A DNA stretch of 30,001 bases from JACXTP01 sp963827905 (GCA_963827905.1 CAWHCB010000012.1:1-30001); one strand, 5' to 3'; shown: positions 14,544-23,631, counted from the stretch's first letter. Program-made: numbers and translations. The notes: generated by a model from the sequence alone, not told the origin.

Positions 14544-15217
14544 CTATTGGCCAGACGACCTCTCTATCTGGGCCAATATCTGTCGGTTGGAGAAGAACGT
14601 CTGGTCCATGGCCGCGGTGGGGCAGGCGGAGACGCAGGCGCCGCAACCGACGCAGGCCTTCGGGTTCACCGTCGCCTTACGCTTGTCGTTGAAGGCCGGG
14701 TCGGGAGCCATGGTGATGGAGTTGACGTTACAGACGCTCTCGCACACCCCACACCCGACGCAACGGGACTTGTTGACGATGGAGACGTTGCCATGCTCGT
14801 CGGGAAGCTGGTTCCGCACCTTGGCGATGGCCATGCCCACCATGTCCTCGGCCTTGTCTCGTGGCGGCACTCCTTGTCGCGGAAGTGAACCCAGGCCACT
14901 TGCTCCCTGATGTTTGCCATGTCGATCATGAGGCGGTTCAATCCCGCTCCCTCGATGGTCTCCTGGAACGATTGCAGGTAGAGGCGGGGCGAGCAGGCGG
15001 CTATCACCACCCGGTCCAAACCCTCGCTCTTGATCCGTTCTGCGATCTCGTCCATTCCGGCTGGGTGGCACAGATATGGCAGGGTGTGAGTGAATACCAC
15101 GTCCTGCTCCTCTTGGGCGGACGATGCCAGTCGTTCGGTGTCAATGCTGAGGTCGATCTGACCTCCGCATCTGCATATGAAAACGCCCACACGGGGCTCC
15201 TTCGGTCCAACGGACAT
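14544..15217 (-). CDS. HdrA-like Fe-S protein lacking the FAD domain, frameshifted
   Basis: A composite of about 225 residues. The first 110 residues match the N-terminal domain of heterodisulfide reductase subunit A: VGVFICRCGGQIDLSIDTE, GLDRVVIAACSPRLYLQSFQ, MANIREQVAWVHFRDKE. After one missing base near 14856 the frame continues KAEDMVGMAIAKVRNQLPDE and goes straight to two 4Fe-4S motifs, CVGCGVCESVC and CVGCGACVSACPTA. The ~350-residue FAD/thioredoxin-reductase-like domain that performs electron bifurcation in HdrA is absent. The protein is thus an Fe-S electron conduit, likely paired with the MvhD-like protein 28 bases downstream. A strong GGAGGAG lies eight bases before the ATG. The oxidant and reductant are unknown. 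Confidence 0.85.
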
Positions 15218-15455
15218 TATGTTTCTCCTCCATTGTAGATGTTAGAAAGTTATGTCGGAATCGACCAAGCAGCTGGTATTTATTCCATTCGTTGCATCGA
15301 GAGCCATTGCCGAAGCATCGTATACACACGGAATGGAACCTCCATAGCGAAGGGTAAATACGCGATCCAGTTCCGTCGGCGTCGGTGCGGTCTGAAAAGA
15401 CAATGATTAAATATCGAATTTCGGCATGCGGCAGCCTAGGTAGAGGCATACTTAC

Positions 15456-16967
15456 ATGTCCGAGACCGTTCCCGTTAACTCTAGCAATGGAGTCGAGAAG
15501 CTCACCCTGAAGGGGCCTGGAGTCATACTCATCATATTGGCCTTCATCGCCATGATGGTCATGTTCATAGAGATCATGCTGGTGCCGGCCTTGCCGAGCA
15601 TCGCCATGGAGTTCCCTGATGAGTCGCAATGGGTCTCATGGGTGCTTTCCGCCTATCTTCTCGCCGGTGCGGTGGCCACCCCTTTGTTGGGCCGCCTAGG
15701 TGACATATACGGGAAGAAGAAGGTGATGATGCTCTCCATGGTCGGATATACCATCGGTCTGATGGGTTGCGCCTTCTCCACCTCCATGATAATGCTCATC
15801 GCATTCCGGGCGGTGCAGGGGATCGGCATGGGCATGTTCCCCCTGGCCTTCGGGATAATCAGGGACAATTTCCCCAAGCGCCTCATCCCCATGGCCATCG
15901 GAGTGGTGAGCGCTATGTTCTCCGTCGGGGTGAGCATCGGTCTGCTCGCTGGGGGCCTGATCGTGGAATATTTCGATTGGCGCACGGCGTTCGACATCGT
16001 CTGGCCTCTCATGTCCGTCCTCATCGTGGTGGTCTACTTCGTGATCAAGACGACGGACACCACCATCAAATGCAAGATCGACGTGGCCGGGGCGGCCCTC
16101 CTGGGACTTGGGGTCTTCTGCCTCTTGCTCGGCCTGACCCAGGGCGATGAATGGGGCTGGACCAGCATAGGAGTAATCGGGCTCTTCGCCCTTTCCTCGT
16201 CAATCCTTATCGGTTTCGTCCTCTGGGAGAGGAGGACCACCGACCCTATCGTCTCCATGAGGCTCATGGCCAACCGGGGAATTGCGGGAGCGAACATATG
16301 CGGGTTCTTCGTGGGAATAAGCATGTTCCTCATCTTCCAGACGCTGCCTTTCTTCTTGATGTCGCCGGAGGCGGTGGGGGGACTAGGGGTCGAGAGCGCT
16401 TTCGATGTGGGCGTGTACCTTTTCCCCAGCGCCATCGCCCAACTGATCTTCGCCCCCTTGGCCGGGAAATGGTCCAAGAAGTTGGGTGCGGACAGGGTCC
16501 TGGCCACCGGTCTGCTCTTCATCGCCTTAGGATATCTCTTGGTCATATTGTTCCACTCCAGTGTCAACGAGATCATGATTGCCATGTTCGTGATGGGCAT
16601 TGGTCTGGGCGTTTCCATGGTCTCCCTCATCAACGTGGTGGCCATGGCCTCCCCCCAACGGGACTTCGGTATCGCCTCTGGCATGAACACCTTGTTCCGC
16701 ATCGTGGGCGGTTCGATCGGCCCGGTCCTGGCCTCGGTCATCATGGCAGGCTACTTGGTCGCCTACAACCCTCCGGGGGCTCCGCCGGGCGTCATCGTTG
16801 AGCTAACCTCGGACCAGGGCTTTGTGTGGGCCTGGATCGCTGGCATGGCATTCTCATTGATCGGTTTCGTTATCGCCTTGGTGATGCGTCCAGGCCATGG
16901 GCTGGACTACGAGAACGATGTGCACCCCGAGGGTGAGCCGGGAGCGACGTCCTGCCCTCAACCATGA
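15456..16967 (+). CDS. MFS transporter, DHA2 (14-helix, EmrB/QacA) type
   Basis: A 503-residue membrane protein with about 14 hydrophobic helices. MFS motif A is present in the first cytoplasmic loop (GRLGDIYGKKKVMM, about residues 78-91), and the segment around LIAFRAVQGIGMGMFPLAFG matches the helix-4 region with its conserved Arg. VGVSIGLLAGGLIVEYFDWRTAF matches antiporter motif C. Family members are proton-driven drug or metabolite exporters. A GAGG lies eight bases before the ATG, and an AT-rich TTAAATATC (about 15406) could be the TATA box. The 238-bp upstream region is shared with the divergent HdrA-like gene. Confidence 0.9.
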   Translation: MSETVPVNSSNGVEKLTLKGPGVILIILAFIAMMVMFIEIMLVPALPSIAMEFPDESQWVSWVLSAYLLAGAVATPLLGRLGDIYGKKKVMMLSMVGYTIGLMGCAFSTSMIMLIAFRAVQGIGMGMFPLAFGIIRDNFPKRLIPMAIGVVSAMFSVGVSIGLLAGGLIVEYFDWRTAFDIVWPLMSVLIVVVYFVIKTTDTTIKCKIDVAGAALLGLGVFCLLLGLTQGDEWGWTSIGVIGLFALSSSILIGFVLWERRTTDPIVSMRLMANRGIAGANICGFFVGISMFLIFQTLPFFLMSPEAVGGLGVESAFDVGVYLFPSAIAQLIFAPLAGKWSKKLGADRVLATGLLFIALGYLLVILFHSSVNEIMIAMFVMGIGLGVSMVSLINVVAMASPQRDFGIASGMNTLFRIVGGSIGPVLASVIMAGYLVAYNPPGAPPGVIVELTSDQGFVWAWIAGMAFSLIGFVIALVMRPGHGLDYENDVHPEGEPGATSCPQP

Positions 16968-17021
16968 ATCGTGAGGTCGGATAACCATATAACCTAGTTT
17001 CTCCGCTCAGGGGACGTTACG

Positions 17022-17981
17022 ATGGACGAAAAGGACATAGGTTTCAAGGTATGCCCCCACTGCTACAGCACCGACCTTGAGGAGATGACCCTGGTCGGAG
17101 GGCCGATGGCTCATCTGGACAACGATGATGGTAGCTTCAAGTGCTTCAACTGCGGCAAGATAGGTGTGCCCATGGAGTTCGCCACGGTGGAGGACTATCA
17201 GCGCTTCGTTTTGGAGAGAGGTGCGCCTTCATTGGAGAGCGGTCCGGAGTTCGTCCTGGTGCCCCTCCTCCCCCTCGAAACCGGGGGCAGAAAGTTCATG
17301 CGCATGAACGGCGAGACCTCGCGACCAGTGACCAGGGTTACTGAGGTAGTCTGGGAGTTAGGGTCACTCCAGACCACAGGGCGAATGGCGCTGCTAGGGC
17401 CGTATTGGCAGAAGATCACCAAGGAGGTCTACGGCAGCAAGGAGGCCGCCTTCCTGGACCTGGACGGCATAAACGAGGGGGAGGCCGACATCGAGGGTAT
17501 GAGGCGAGCCATGAAGAGGAAGAACCGGATTTGGCTTGACATCGGTCTGCGCGGCGAACAGGACGTGTTCGATGCCTTCCTCATGGGGGCGGACCATATG
17601 CTGGTCTGCACCATCGGGACCTCCTCGCTCGAGCATTTCCGCAAGGCCATCGACCTCTCGGACCGGGTGGTCCCGTGCATCTGCTGTGCGCCTGAGGTGG
17701 TGTGGCGTCGTCAAAGGGAGTCAGAGACCGACCCGAGGAGGGTGGCCGATACCTTGCGGTCGATGGGCTACCAGAAGATGGCCTTCCTCGACCTAAGAAG
17801 AATTGGTCGGGGGCAGGGACCAGACCGCTATTGGGCGGGCAACATGTGCTCATATGCCGAGGCGCCATTGATAGGTGGGGGCGTGAGTTTGGCCGATAGG
17901 GAGCTCTTGTTGGAGATGGGGGCGGGCGGGGCGCTGCTCGACCCGTTCGGACCAGAGGTCCTTTCCAAGATGGACGGATGA
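17022..17981 (+). CDS. Zinc-ribbon protein fused to a HisA-related TIM barrel
   Basis: A 319-residue protein. Residues 11-44 form a zinc ribbon with two CxxC knuckles (C11/C14 in VCPHCYS; C41/C44 in KCFNCGK). After a linker, residues about 115-319 read as the archaeal HisA-related family (COG1411, 'related to proFAR isomerase'): AAFLDLDGINEGEAD, RIWLDIGLRGEQDVFDAF, GADHMLVCTIGTSS, KMAFLDLRRIGRGQGPD and LIGGGVSLADRELLLEMGAGGALLDPFGPE. The repeated Asp at strand ends and the GGGV phosphate-binding loop fit a phosphosugar-type barrel, but the function of COG1411 is not established to my knowledge. The ribbon fusion is unusual. AGGGGA precedes the ATG, with a TATA-like CCATATAACC at about 16985. 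Confidence 0.8.
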   Translation: MDEKDIGFKVCPHCYSTDLEEMTLVGGPMAHLDNDDGSFKCFNCGKIGVPMEFATVEDYQRFVLERGAPSLESGPEFVLVPLLPLETGGRKFMRMNGETSRPVTRVTEVVWELGSLQTTGRMALLGPYWQKITKEVYGSKEAAFLDLDGINEGEADIEGMRRAMKRKNRIWLDIGLRGEQDVFDAFLMGADHMLVCTIGTSSLEHFRKAIDLSDRVVPCICCAPEVVWRRQRESETDPRRVADTLRSMGYQKMAFLDLRRIGRGQGPDRYWAGNMCSYAEAPLIGGGVSLADRELLLEMGAGGALLDPFGPEVLSKMDG

Positions 17982-18060
17982 ACGCGCTCGAGGTTATCTG
18001 GAGAGCCCATCGGTGCGATTAATTGTTAATAGCATGAGACCAATGCCTTGAACGTTTCAG

Positions 18061-18849
18061 ATGGACATCGACCTGTTCGGACTGGCCTTACTGATAGCCG
18101 GCGCTTTTGGCGCTTCCATCCTCTATCTTTTCCTGATAAGGCACGCAAGCAGGTTGCACCGTGAAAAGGTCATCGACCTTTTCAAGGCGCTGGGGGTCGG
18201 GTCCACCTTCTCCATAATAGCCGCTTTGGTACTCAGCTTCCTGATGCTCCTCCCCATCCTCGTGATCATTATCATCGTGGGAGGAGAGGAGAGCGATTCG
18301 ACGATCTGGGCTGCTGTGCTGGTGGCGCCCATCGCCGAGGAGCTGACCAAGGGGGTGGGCGTGATGTTCTTCAGGAAGCGCTTCACCGGACTGGAGAGCG
18401 GACTGATCTACGGGGCCTGCATCGGGTTGGGCTTCGCCGCGGTGGAGAATGTGCTCTATGGTTTCGAACAGCTCACGAGCGAGGGCTTGGAATCCGCCCT
18501 GATGTTGCTTGGGTTGCGGGCCGTCTCGGCGGCCCTCGGGCATGCCAGCTATACCGCCATCACCGGTTATGGTCTGGCACGTTGCGAGATCCTCCGCCCT
18601 ATCGAGAGACCATTGGCCTGGTTGCCCTACTACCTGGTGGCCGTGTTCCTCCATGCGCTATCGAACTTCATGGCATCCAGCTCCGAGGTTTTCGGGGGCG
18701 GCGACGCCATGGTCGTGGGAAGTGTGCTCCTCATCATAATAATGGACGTGGCACTCTTCGTCCTGATATGGACCAAGGTGAGGCACTTGGACAAGGAAGG
18801 TGTGCATCGGCAGCTTCGCACTCGGTATGTTGGATATTATCCTGGCTAG
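18061..18849 (+). CDS. PrsW-family intramembrane metalloprotease
   Basis: A 262-residue, largely hydrophobic protein with about seven to eight membrane helices. It carries the family's active-site pattern: APIAEELTKGVGV (EExxK-type, about residues 92-97), GLGFAAVENVLYG, RAVSAALGHASYTAITGYG, and FLHALSNFMAS with a conserved His. Bacterial PrsW cleaves a membrane anti-sigma factor; archaeal members are related to the CPBP/abortive-infection family, and their substrates are unknown. The ATG has no Shine-Dalgarno, and an AT-rich box (ATTGTTAATAG, about 18023) lies some 30 bases upstream. A second family member follows 48 bases later. Confidence 0.85.
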   Translation: MDIDLFGLALLIAGAFGASILYLFLIRHASRLHREKVIDLFKALGVGSTFSIIAALVLSFLMLLPILVIIIIVGGEESDSTIWAAVLVAPIAEELTKGVGVMFFRKRFTGLESGLIYGACIGLGFAAVENVLYGFEQLTSEGLESALMLLGLRAVSAALGHASYTAITGYGLARCEILRPIERPLAWLPYYLVAVFLHALSNFMASSSEVFGGGDAMVVGSVLLIIIMDVALFVLIWTKVRHLDKEGVHRQLRTRYVGYYPG

Positions 18850-18897
18850 GCAACTGTTATCTAGAGCCCTCACAAATCATCACCATGGGAGAGGAAG

Positions 18898-19687
18898 TTG
18901 GCCTTATCGGCGGGGGAGATCCTGGTGGTGCTGTTGGCGGCCATAGTGCCGCCCATCATCTACGTGCTGTGGGTGCGCAGCAAGGAGCTGTGCGACCGGG
19001 ACCAGTTGCGCCCCCTCCTGTCCGCCTTCGTGGTGGGAGGGACCTTCTCCTTGGGACTGGCATTCGTGATGGAATCGGCGCTGGTCACCCTCCTCTTCGG
19101 CGAGGGCGGAGCGCTATCCAGGCCTTTCTGGAACCTCGATCCGGGGGACCCTTCTTTCCAACTGATCGTGATTGGCCTGCGTCATGGCCCCGTTGGTGGA
19201 GGAGATGACCAAGGCCTGGGGCATCATGCTCTTCCGGGGTCGGCTGGCAGAGCTGAAGAACGGCCTGGTGTACGGGGCGGCGGTCGGGTTGGGCTTCGCC
19301 GCGGTGGAGAACGTCCTCTATGGGGCCAACGCCATCGCCGTGGGTCTGGACGTCTTCGTGGGCACGGCCGTGCTGAGGGCCTTGACCTCGACGCTGTTGC
19401 ATGCCAGTGCCAGCGCCATCTCCGGATTCGGGATCTCCCGGCAGATGGTGATGAGGGCGAAGGGGCTTAAGGTCAGCTGGCTCCCCTATTATGGTCTGGC
19501 GGTGTTGCTGCACGCCTCATTCAACTTCTTCGCCATCGTAGGGCAGGTGTCGGGTTCACAGTTCGCTTACATGCTGGGCCTGGGCTTCGCCGTGCTGCTG
19601 GTGGCCACCACCTTCGATCGCATATTGAAGAAGGTGGCGGACCTTGACGCCCTCCTCTGCGCCCAGCCAGGGGGGGACTCAGCCTGA
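18898..19687 (+). CDS. PrsW-family intramembrane metalloprotease, second copy (frameshifted)
   Basis: A composite of about 262 residues, paralogous to the preceding gene. The N-terminal frame has two to three helices (ILVVLLAAIVPPIIYVLW, FVVGGTFSLGLAFVM), then breaks at 19174 after LIVI. Dropping one G continues it as ACVMAPLVEEMTKAWGIMLF, GLGFAAVENVLYGANAI, SASAISGFGISR and LLHASFNFFAIV, so the EExxK and His motifs are all intact. Within its frame only TTG at 18898, five bases after GAGAGG, can start it. An out-of-frame ATG at 18885 suggests that another indel may have displaced a normal start. Its 3' end overlaps the convergent flavoprotein gene by nine bases. Confidence 0.8.
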
Positions 19688-20239
19688 GGCTAACCTGGCC
19701 CCGATCTCCATCGCCATGCGCATGGCTTTGCGGTCTGCGATGACCTCGCCCTTGCGGAACACCCCAGGCACGAGGAGCTCCTCCTGGCATGGGTAGCCCA
19801 CCGAGTTCATGAACGACCGCAGCTCCGTGACGATGGGCCGGAAGTTCTGCTCGGGGTCCGCCGCCACGACCATCAATGCCCCCTTCTTGGCGGGGGGAAG
19901 CTTGCGGTTCCACAGGCAGTTGCAACGGTCGATCAACTGCTTGAGCTGACCGGTGGGTCCAGAGAAGTAGACCGGGGAGACCACGATCAAGGCATCCGCC
20001 CTCAGCAGGACCTCGTAGACCTGGTTCATGTCATCTTGAACAACGCATTCCCCGCTCTCCTCGCAACTCCAACAGGAGCGGCACCCGGAGATGTCCAGGT
20101 CCGAAACGTCGATGCGAATGACGTCCGCGCCGCATTCAGAGGCCGAGCGCAGAGCCTCATCGAGAAGTGTACCGCTGTTGCCGTCCTTCCTCGGGCTCCC
20201 ATTGATGCCGAGGACCAGTACCATGGTCGAGCACCCCAT
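19679..20239 (-). CDS. Iron-sulfur flavoprotein / NADPH-dependent FMN reductase family
   Basis: A 186-residue flavodoxin-fold protein. LVLGINGSPRKDGNSGTL is the FMN phosphate loop, and ISGCRSCWSCEESGEC (about residues 53-66) gives the compact cysteine cluster of archaeal iron-sulfur flavoproteins (Isf), which hold a 4Fe-4S cluster. DALIVVSPVYFSGPTGQLKQLIDRC is the second family block. Such proteins shuttle electrons from ferredoxin or NAD(P)H, often to oxygen species. The ATG overlaps the response-regulator stop (TGATG), so the two are translationally coupled, tying this redox protein to the two-component system. A GTG at 20242 and an ATG at 20224 are alternative starts. Confidence 0.9.
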   Translation of the reverse strand: MGCSTMVLVLGINGSPRKDGNSGTLLDEALRSASECGADVIRIDVSDLDISGCRSCWSCEESGECVVQDDMNQVYEVLLRADALIVVSPVYFSGPTGQLKQLIDRCNCLWNRKLPPAKKGALMVVAADPEQNFRPIVTELRSFMNSVGYPCQEELLVPGVFRKGEVIADRKAMRMAMEIGARLASG

Positions 20240-20658
20240 CACGCCGGCCGGTTCGGAGGGATGTCCTCCTCCACGACCTCGATGCCCAGATTGTCCAGGA
20301 TACGGTCCCGCAGACGCTCATAGTATTGGAACGATTTGGGTATGTAATCGGAGGCGCCATCCTGCATGACCTGGAAACTTATGTCAGGGTCGTCCATGGC
20401 GGTGACGAAAATGATCGGGGTGTCCTTGTTGATGGCCCTGATTCGGCGCAATAGCTCGGAACCGGTCGTGTCCGGGAGGCGGTAATCGAGGACGATGATG
20501 TCATACTGGTTGTTCTTGACCTTGTCCAGAGCCTCGCGCCCGTCCAAGGCCGCGTCCAGGAAGAACATGTCGTCAGAAAGGTACTCGCGGCATAGGTCCA
20601 GGTGGTCCTGGTTGTCCTCCACCATCAAGACCCTGACCCTCTCCATCGTCTCGTCCAT
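20239..20658 (-). CDS. Response regulator, receiver domain only
   Basis: A 139-residue single REC domain with the full active site: acidic pair E14/D15 in LMVEDNQDH, phospho-acceptor D58 in IIVLDYRLPDTTG, T86 in IIFVTAMDD, and K108 in DYIPKSF. No output domain follows, as is common in archaea, so it probably acts by protein contact or relays phosphate. It lies 38 bases after the histidine-kinase stop and overlaps the flavoprotein start. ATG 20658 is preferred over an upstream in-frame codon because the preceding 33 residues are not REC-like and overlap the kinase end. Confidence 0.93.
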   Translation of the reverse strand: MDETMERVRVLMVEDNQDHLDLCREYLSDDMFFLDAALDGREALDKVKNNQYDIIVLDYRLPDTTGSELLRRIRAINKDTPIIFVTAMDDPDISFQVMQDGASDYIPKSFQYYERLRDRILDNLGIEVVEEDIPPNRPA

Positions 20659-20696
20659 GCTTCGCCACTCCCTGACCTTGTATCTACCTCTGCCCT

Positions 20697-23154
20697 TTAT
20701 GAAGGTTGGTTCCTGGTTCGCGGCAATATGACACAAAATACCGATCCCTTGGACCAATCACCTGGGACACGGTTCTCAGCCCAGACGCGGCCTGAGTACC
20801 GGTCGCAGAAGGCCTTCACCACGCTGAGCCCCAGTCCATGGCCCTCGGCCGCGGTGACGGAATCCAGGCGATCGAAGCGTTTGAAGAGCGCGGACTTCCT
20901 CTCATCGGGGATGCCCTTGCCCTGGTCCTTGACATCCAGGCGCCAATAGTCCTTGCCGTTCTCCTCCCAGGCATATAGGTCCACCTCCACCGGGCGCATG
21001 TCGCCGTACTTGCAGGCGTTGCTGATGAGGTTGTAGAGGATGTCCTTGACGAAGACGTCGGCCATAACGAACGCCTGCTCGCTCTCGTATCGGCCCTTGA
21101 TCTCAATGGCGTTGAACAGGCTGCTCATGTGCAGGCTGTCGATGCATTCCCTCACGAAGGGGGCGAGGTTGATAGGGCCTAGGTCGAGCTCCTGGTCGGT
21201 CGTGCGCAGCCACCATAGCTTTCTCACGCTGGCGATCAGGCTGGAGATGTTCTCCGCCTGGACCAGGGCGGAACGCACGTAGCGGCGCTGCCTGTCGTCC
21301 AACTTGGGGTCCTTGACCAGCAGCTCCAGGAAACCATGGATGGGGACGTTGTAATTGGCGACGTCATGGGTGAGCAGGACGTTGTACATCTGCTGCATGG
21401 CCATGTTGTCCTCCATGTCCTTGTACATGCCTGCGTTCTTGAGCGCGAAGGCGGCCTGGATGGAGAACATCTCCACCAGCTGGTACTCACTGGTGTTGAA
21501 GGGGACCCCGGGGGTCTTCTCCAGGGTCATCACGCCGAAGATCTCGTCACCGATGTTGAGGGGGACGCTGATGATGCTAGAGGGCTCGTCTGGGGTGCCG
21601 TCCAACAATATCGACCTTCCGTCCATGTCCGCCCGCTCGATGAGCATGCCCTCCCGGTGCTGCGCCACCAGGCCGGATATGCCCTCGCCGATGGCGATCT
21701 CCAAACCCTCGGCGCCCACGCCGTCCTTGGTCTTGGAGGCCACACAACGCAGTTTCCTGCCCTTCTTGTCCAGTTCGAATATGAGGCAATTGTCCGATCG
21801 AACCAGTTCCGTCGATTTTTCCAATATGAGCTCGAGGACGATCTTATGCTCGATGGTGGACGAGAGCATCTTCGAGGTCTCGTAGAGGGTCTGCAATTCC
21901 ACATTGCGGTGGGCCACGTCCTCGTGCGTGATCTCGTCCCGCTTCTGCATCGCGATCTGATGCAGAAAGGTCTGAAGGACCGGCGCCTTGCGCTCCAGGT
22001 CCTTGTCCTTGGCGGGGGAACCGAACAGCGCCACCCCCAGAGGGAAACCTCGCAGCCCGATGCTGGCGAGGATGAAGCTGCGGGGCATGCCATAGATCTT
22101 TGAGAAGAAAGGGTCCAGCTCGCGGTCCGGGCATATGTAGATGCCCCGGGCGTCGATCCAGTCGGACAGGACCAAGTCCTCTACCTCCATGTCGAGGATG
22201 TTCCGCGCCTCTTGGAAATCCAGACCTTTGTAGAAGACCTGTTGTTGGCCAGGGTCGTCCGCCATCCGGATGACCGCAAGCTGCATGTGAATGGCCGCCA
22301 TCATGCGGGATATCATCTGTTCCATGACCTCGTCCGGGTCGAGGGCCGATTCCATCTCGGCCGCCGACACGGACAGGGTCTCGATCTGACTGGAAAGCTC
22401 GCTTACCTGGACCTCCAGCACCCGGGCGGCATTGGGGTCCTGGGCCAGGGCGATCACTCCCTTGGAGATCACCACCCTCGTCGTGGACCGACATGGCACG
22501 CCATTGGGAATGGAGTATCTTGCCCTCTCTGGTCCTTAGGTCGACATCGACGGTCAGGACCTCACCGGGGCGCATGGCCCGACCTGCATCGCGCATGCGT
22601 TGCATCGCCGCTGCGTCCATGGTGGTCATGGTTCCGAGCTGCCTGCCTCGGATCTCGTCCAGGTCGTACCCCAAAAGGTTCTCGAAGGCTCGGTTCACAT
22701 GGACGATGGCACCGGTCGGGTTCACATAGACGAGCATTATGTTGAGACTGGCCAGCAGGTCGGCGCTCAAAGGCACTGGCTGCCCTTTGAGAATCGGGAC
22801 CGCCTCTCCCTCGGGATGTCCGGTCACGGCCACGCCAGTTATCTCATCTCGATCGTTGACCGGGCTAAGGGTGAGCAAGTAATGGATGTCGCCCTCCGGT
22901 AGATGCATCGGGACCTTGATGGTGTCGGAATCGAGCTCACCAGATAGCACTTGACGTACTCGATCCTCGAATTCGAGCGAGGACTCCTGGTGGATGAGCT
23001 CCATCAACCCTTCGATCTTCCTAGGATGGCTGGATTGACGCAACAATCTGAAGGTGAAGGGGTTGGCACTGATGATGTTATCATCAAGGTCCGCGATACA
23101 AACGATCTCCCCTCCTTCCAGGGGGAATCCCTGGTCCGATGTCCTTCCTCTCAT
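20697..23154 (-). CDS. PAS-PAS-GAF-GAF sensor histidine kinase, frameshifted
   Basis: Two frames form a soluble protein of about 820 residues with no membrane helix. The order is: PAS-like domain (CIADLDDNIISANPFTFRLL), second PAS (IVHVNRAFENLLGYDLDEIRGR), a region with GAF character (SALDPDEVMEQMISRMMAAIH), a clearer GAF (VRSDNCLIFELDKK, GEGISGLVAQHREGM), then an H-box LLTHDVANYNVPIHGF of the archaeal type, an N-box ILYNLISNACKYGD, and G-boxes VKDQGKGIPDER and GHGLGLSVVKAF. The frame breaks after SVHDE near 22476, where one extra C in a C-run would restore VVISKGVIALAQD. The cytoplasmic PAS/GAF sensors and the adjacent Fe-S flavoprotein suggest redox or gas sensing, which is inference. ATG 23154 is chosen because a TATA box lies within the upstream codons. 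Confidence 0.88.
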
Positions 23155-23198
23155 CCGATCTCCATACTTCCAGTAGACTTCTTTCTCTATCCCGGAAC

Positions 23199-23209
23199 CA
23201 TATATATCT
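23199..23209 (-). promoter_or_regulatory. TATA box for the histidine-kinase operon
   Basis: On the minus strand TAGATATATATG lies about 50 bases before ATG 23154, giving a transcription start near 23178 and a short leader with a GGAG motif five bases before the start codon. Confidence 0.4.
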
Positions 23210-23433
23210 AGCATCTTGGGCGGGTTGCCGGTTTCGATAATCAGTGGGCATACGCCATTCGTTGGATTCTGAACCTTGCGGAGACGGTGGTGAAAAGGAA
23301 TTTAAAAACGGCGGTACGATTGGAATCTGACTTTTAAATTTATAAAAAATATTTTGCAACATCCATATATCACTATTATTTCTGATCTATTATTGAAGAA
23401 TATCAGAGAATTGATTATGATTAGAATCAAATT

Positions 23434-23443
23434 TTTAATATAT
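23434..23443 (+). promoter_or_regulatory. TATA box for the candidate small RNA
   Basis: TTTAATATAT is centred about 27-29 bases before the first base of the terminal stem of the structured element at 23468, the spacing expected for an archaeal transcription start. Confidence 0.45.
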
Positions 23444-23465
23444 GGGTTGTTGCTTTGCTCGCTGC

Positions 23466-23556
23466 AAGCGCTCGGGACTGGTGGCCTTCCCCCATTCTCC
23501 TCCTAGTTAAGATCCAAGTTCCACCTTGGGCCGCCCGCCCGAGCGCCTTATTCTTA
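23466..23556 (+). ncRNA. Candidate small structured RNA
   Basis: No reading frame is evident. A perfect 9-bp terminal stem (GCGCTCGGG 23468-23476 with CCCGAGCGC 23538-23546) stacks, across a small internal loop, on a 7-bp stem (GGTGGCC 23480-23486 with GGCCGCC 23529-23535). Inside are a small hairpin (23515-23528) and a mostly unpaired pyrimidine-rich arm at about 23487-23513 containing CTCCTCC, complementary to a Shine-Dalgarno sequence. It has its own TATA box and ends in TTATTCTT. It lies in an otherwise AT-rich gap. It is not a tRNA (no T-arm or anticodon arm) and is too short for 5S rRNA. A trans-acting regulatory RNA is possible; so is a terminator-like or other element. Confidence 0.45.
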
Positions 23557-23631
23557 AAAAAAAGAACATCGATGCTCATGCCAGTATCCTGCTGGGAATG
23601 ACGCTTTACCGATAACTACATGAACGAGTAG

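Noticed and set aside
14544..14546. In-frame UAG as pyrrolysine between the HdrA-like and MvhD-like frames
   Set aside because: Reading through this TAG continues in a frame that is not MvhD; UAG also ends UPF0179 and the first PrsW gene, so it behaves as an ordinary stop here.
23468..23546. 5S rRNA or tRNA
   Set aside because: CCCAT...AGTTAAG recalls the loop B/C region of 5S rRNA, but the element is about 79 nt, lacks CCGAAC and has no room for helices IV and V. A 7-bp acceptor-like stem is present, but there is no T-arm with TTCRA and no anticodon arm.
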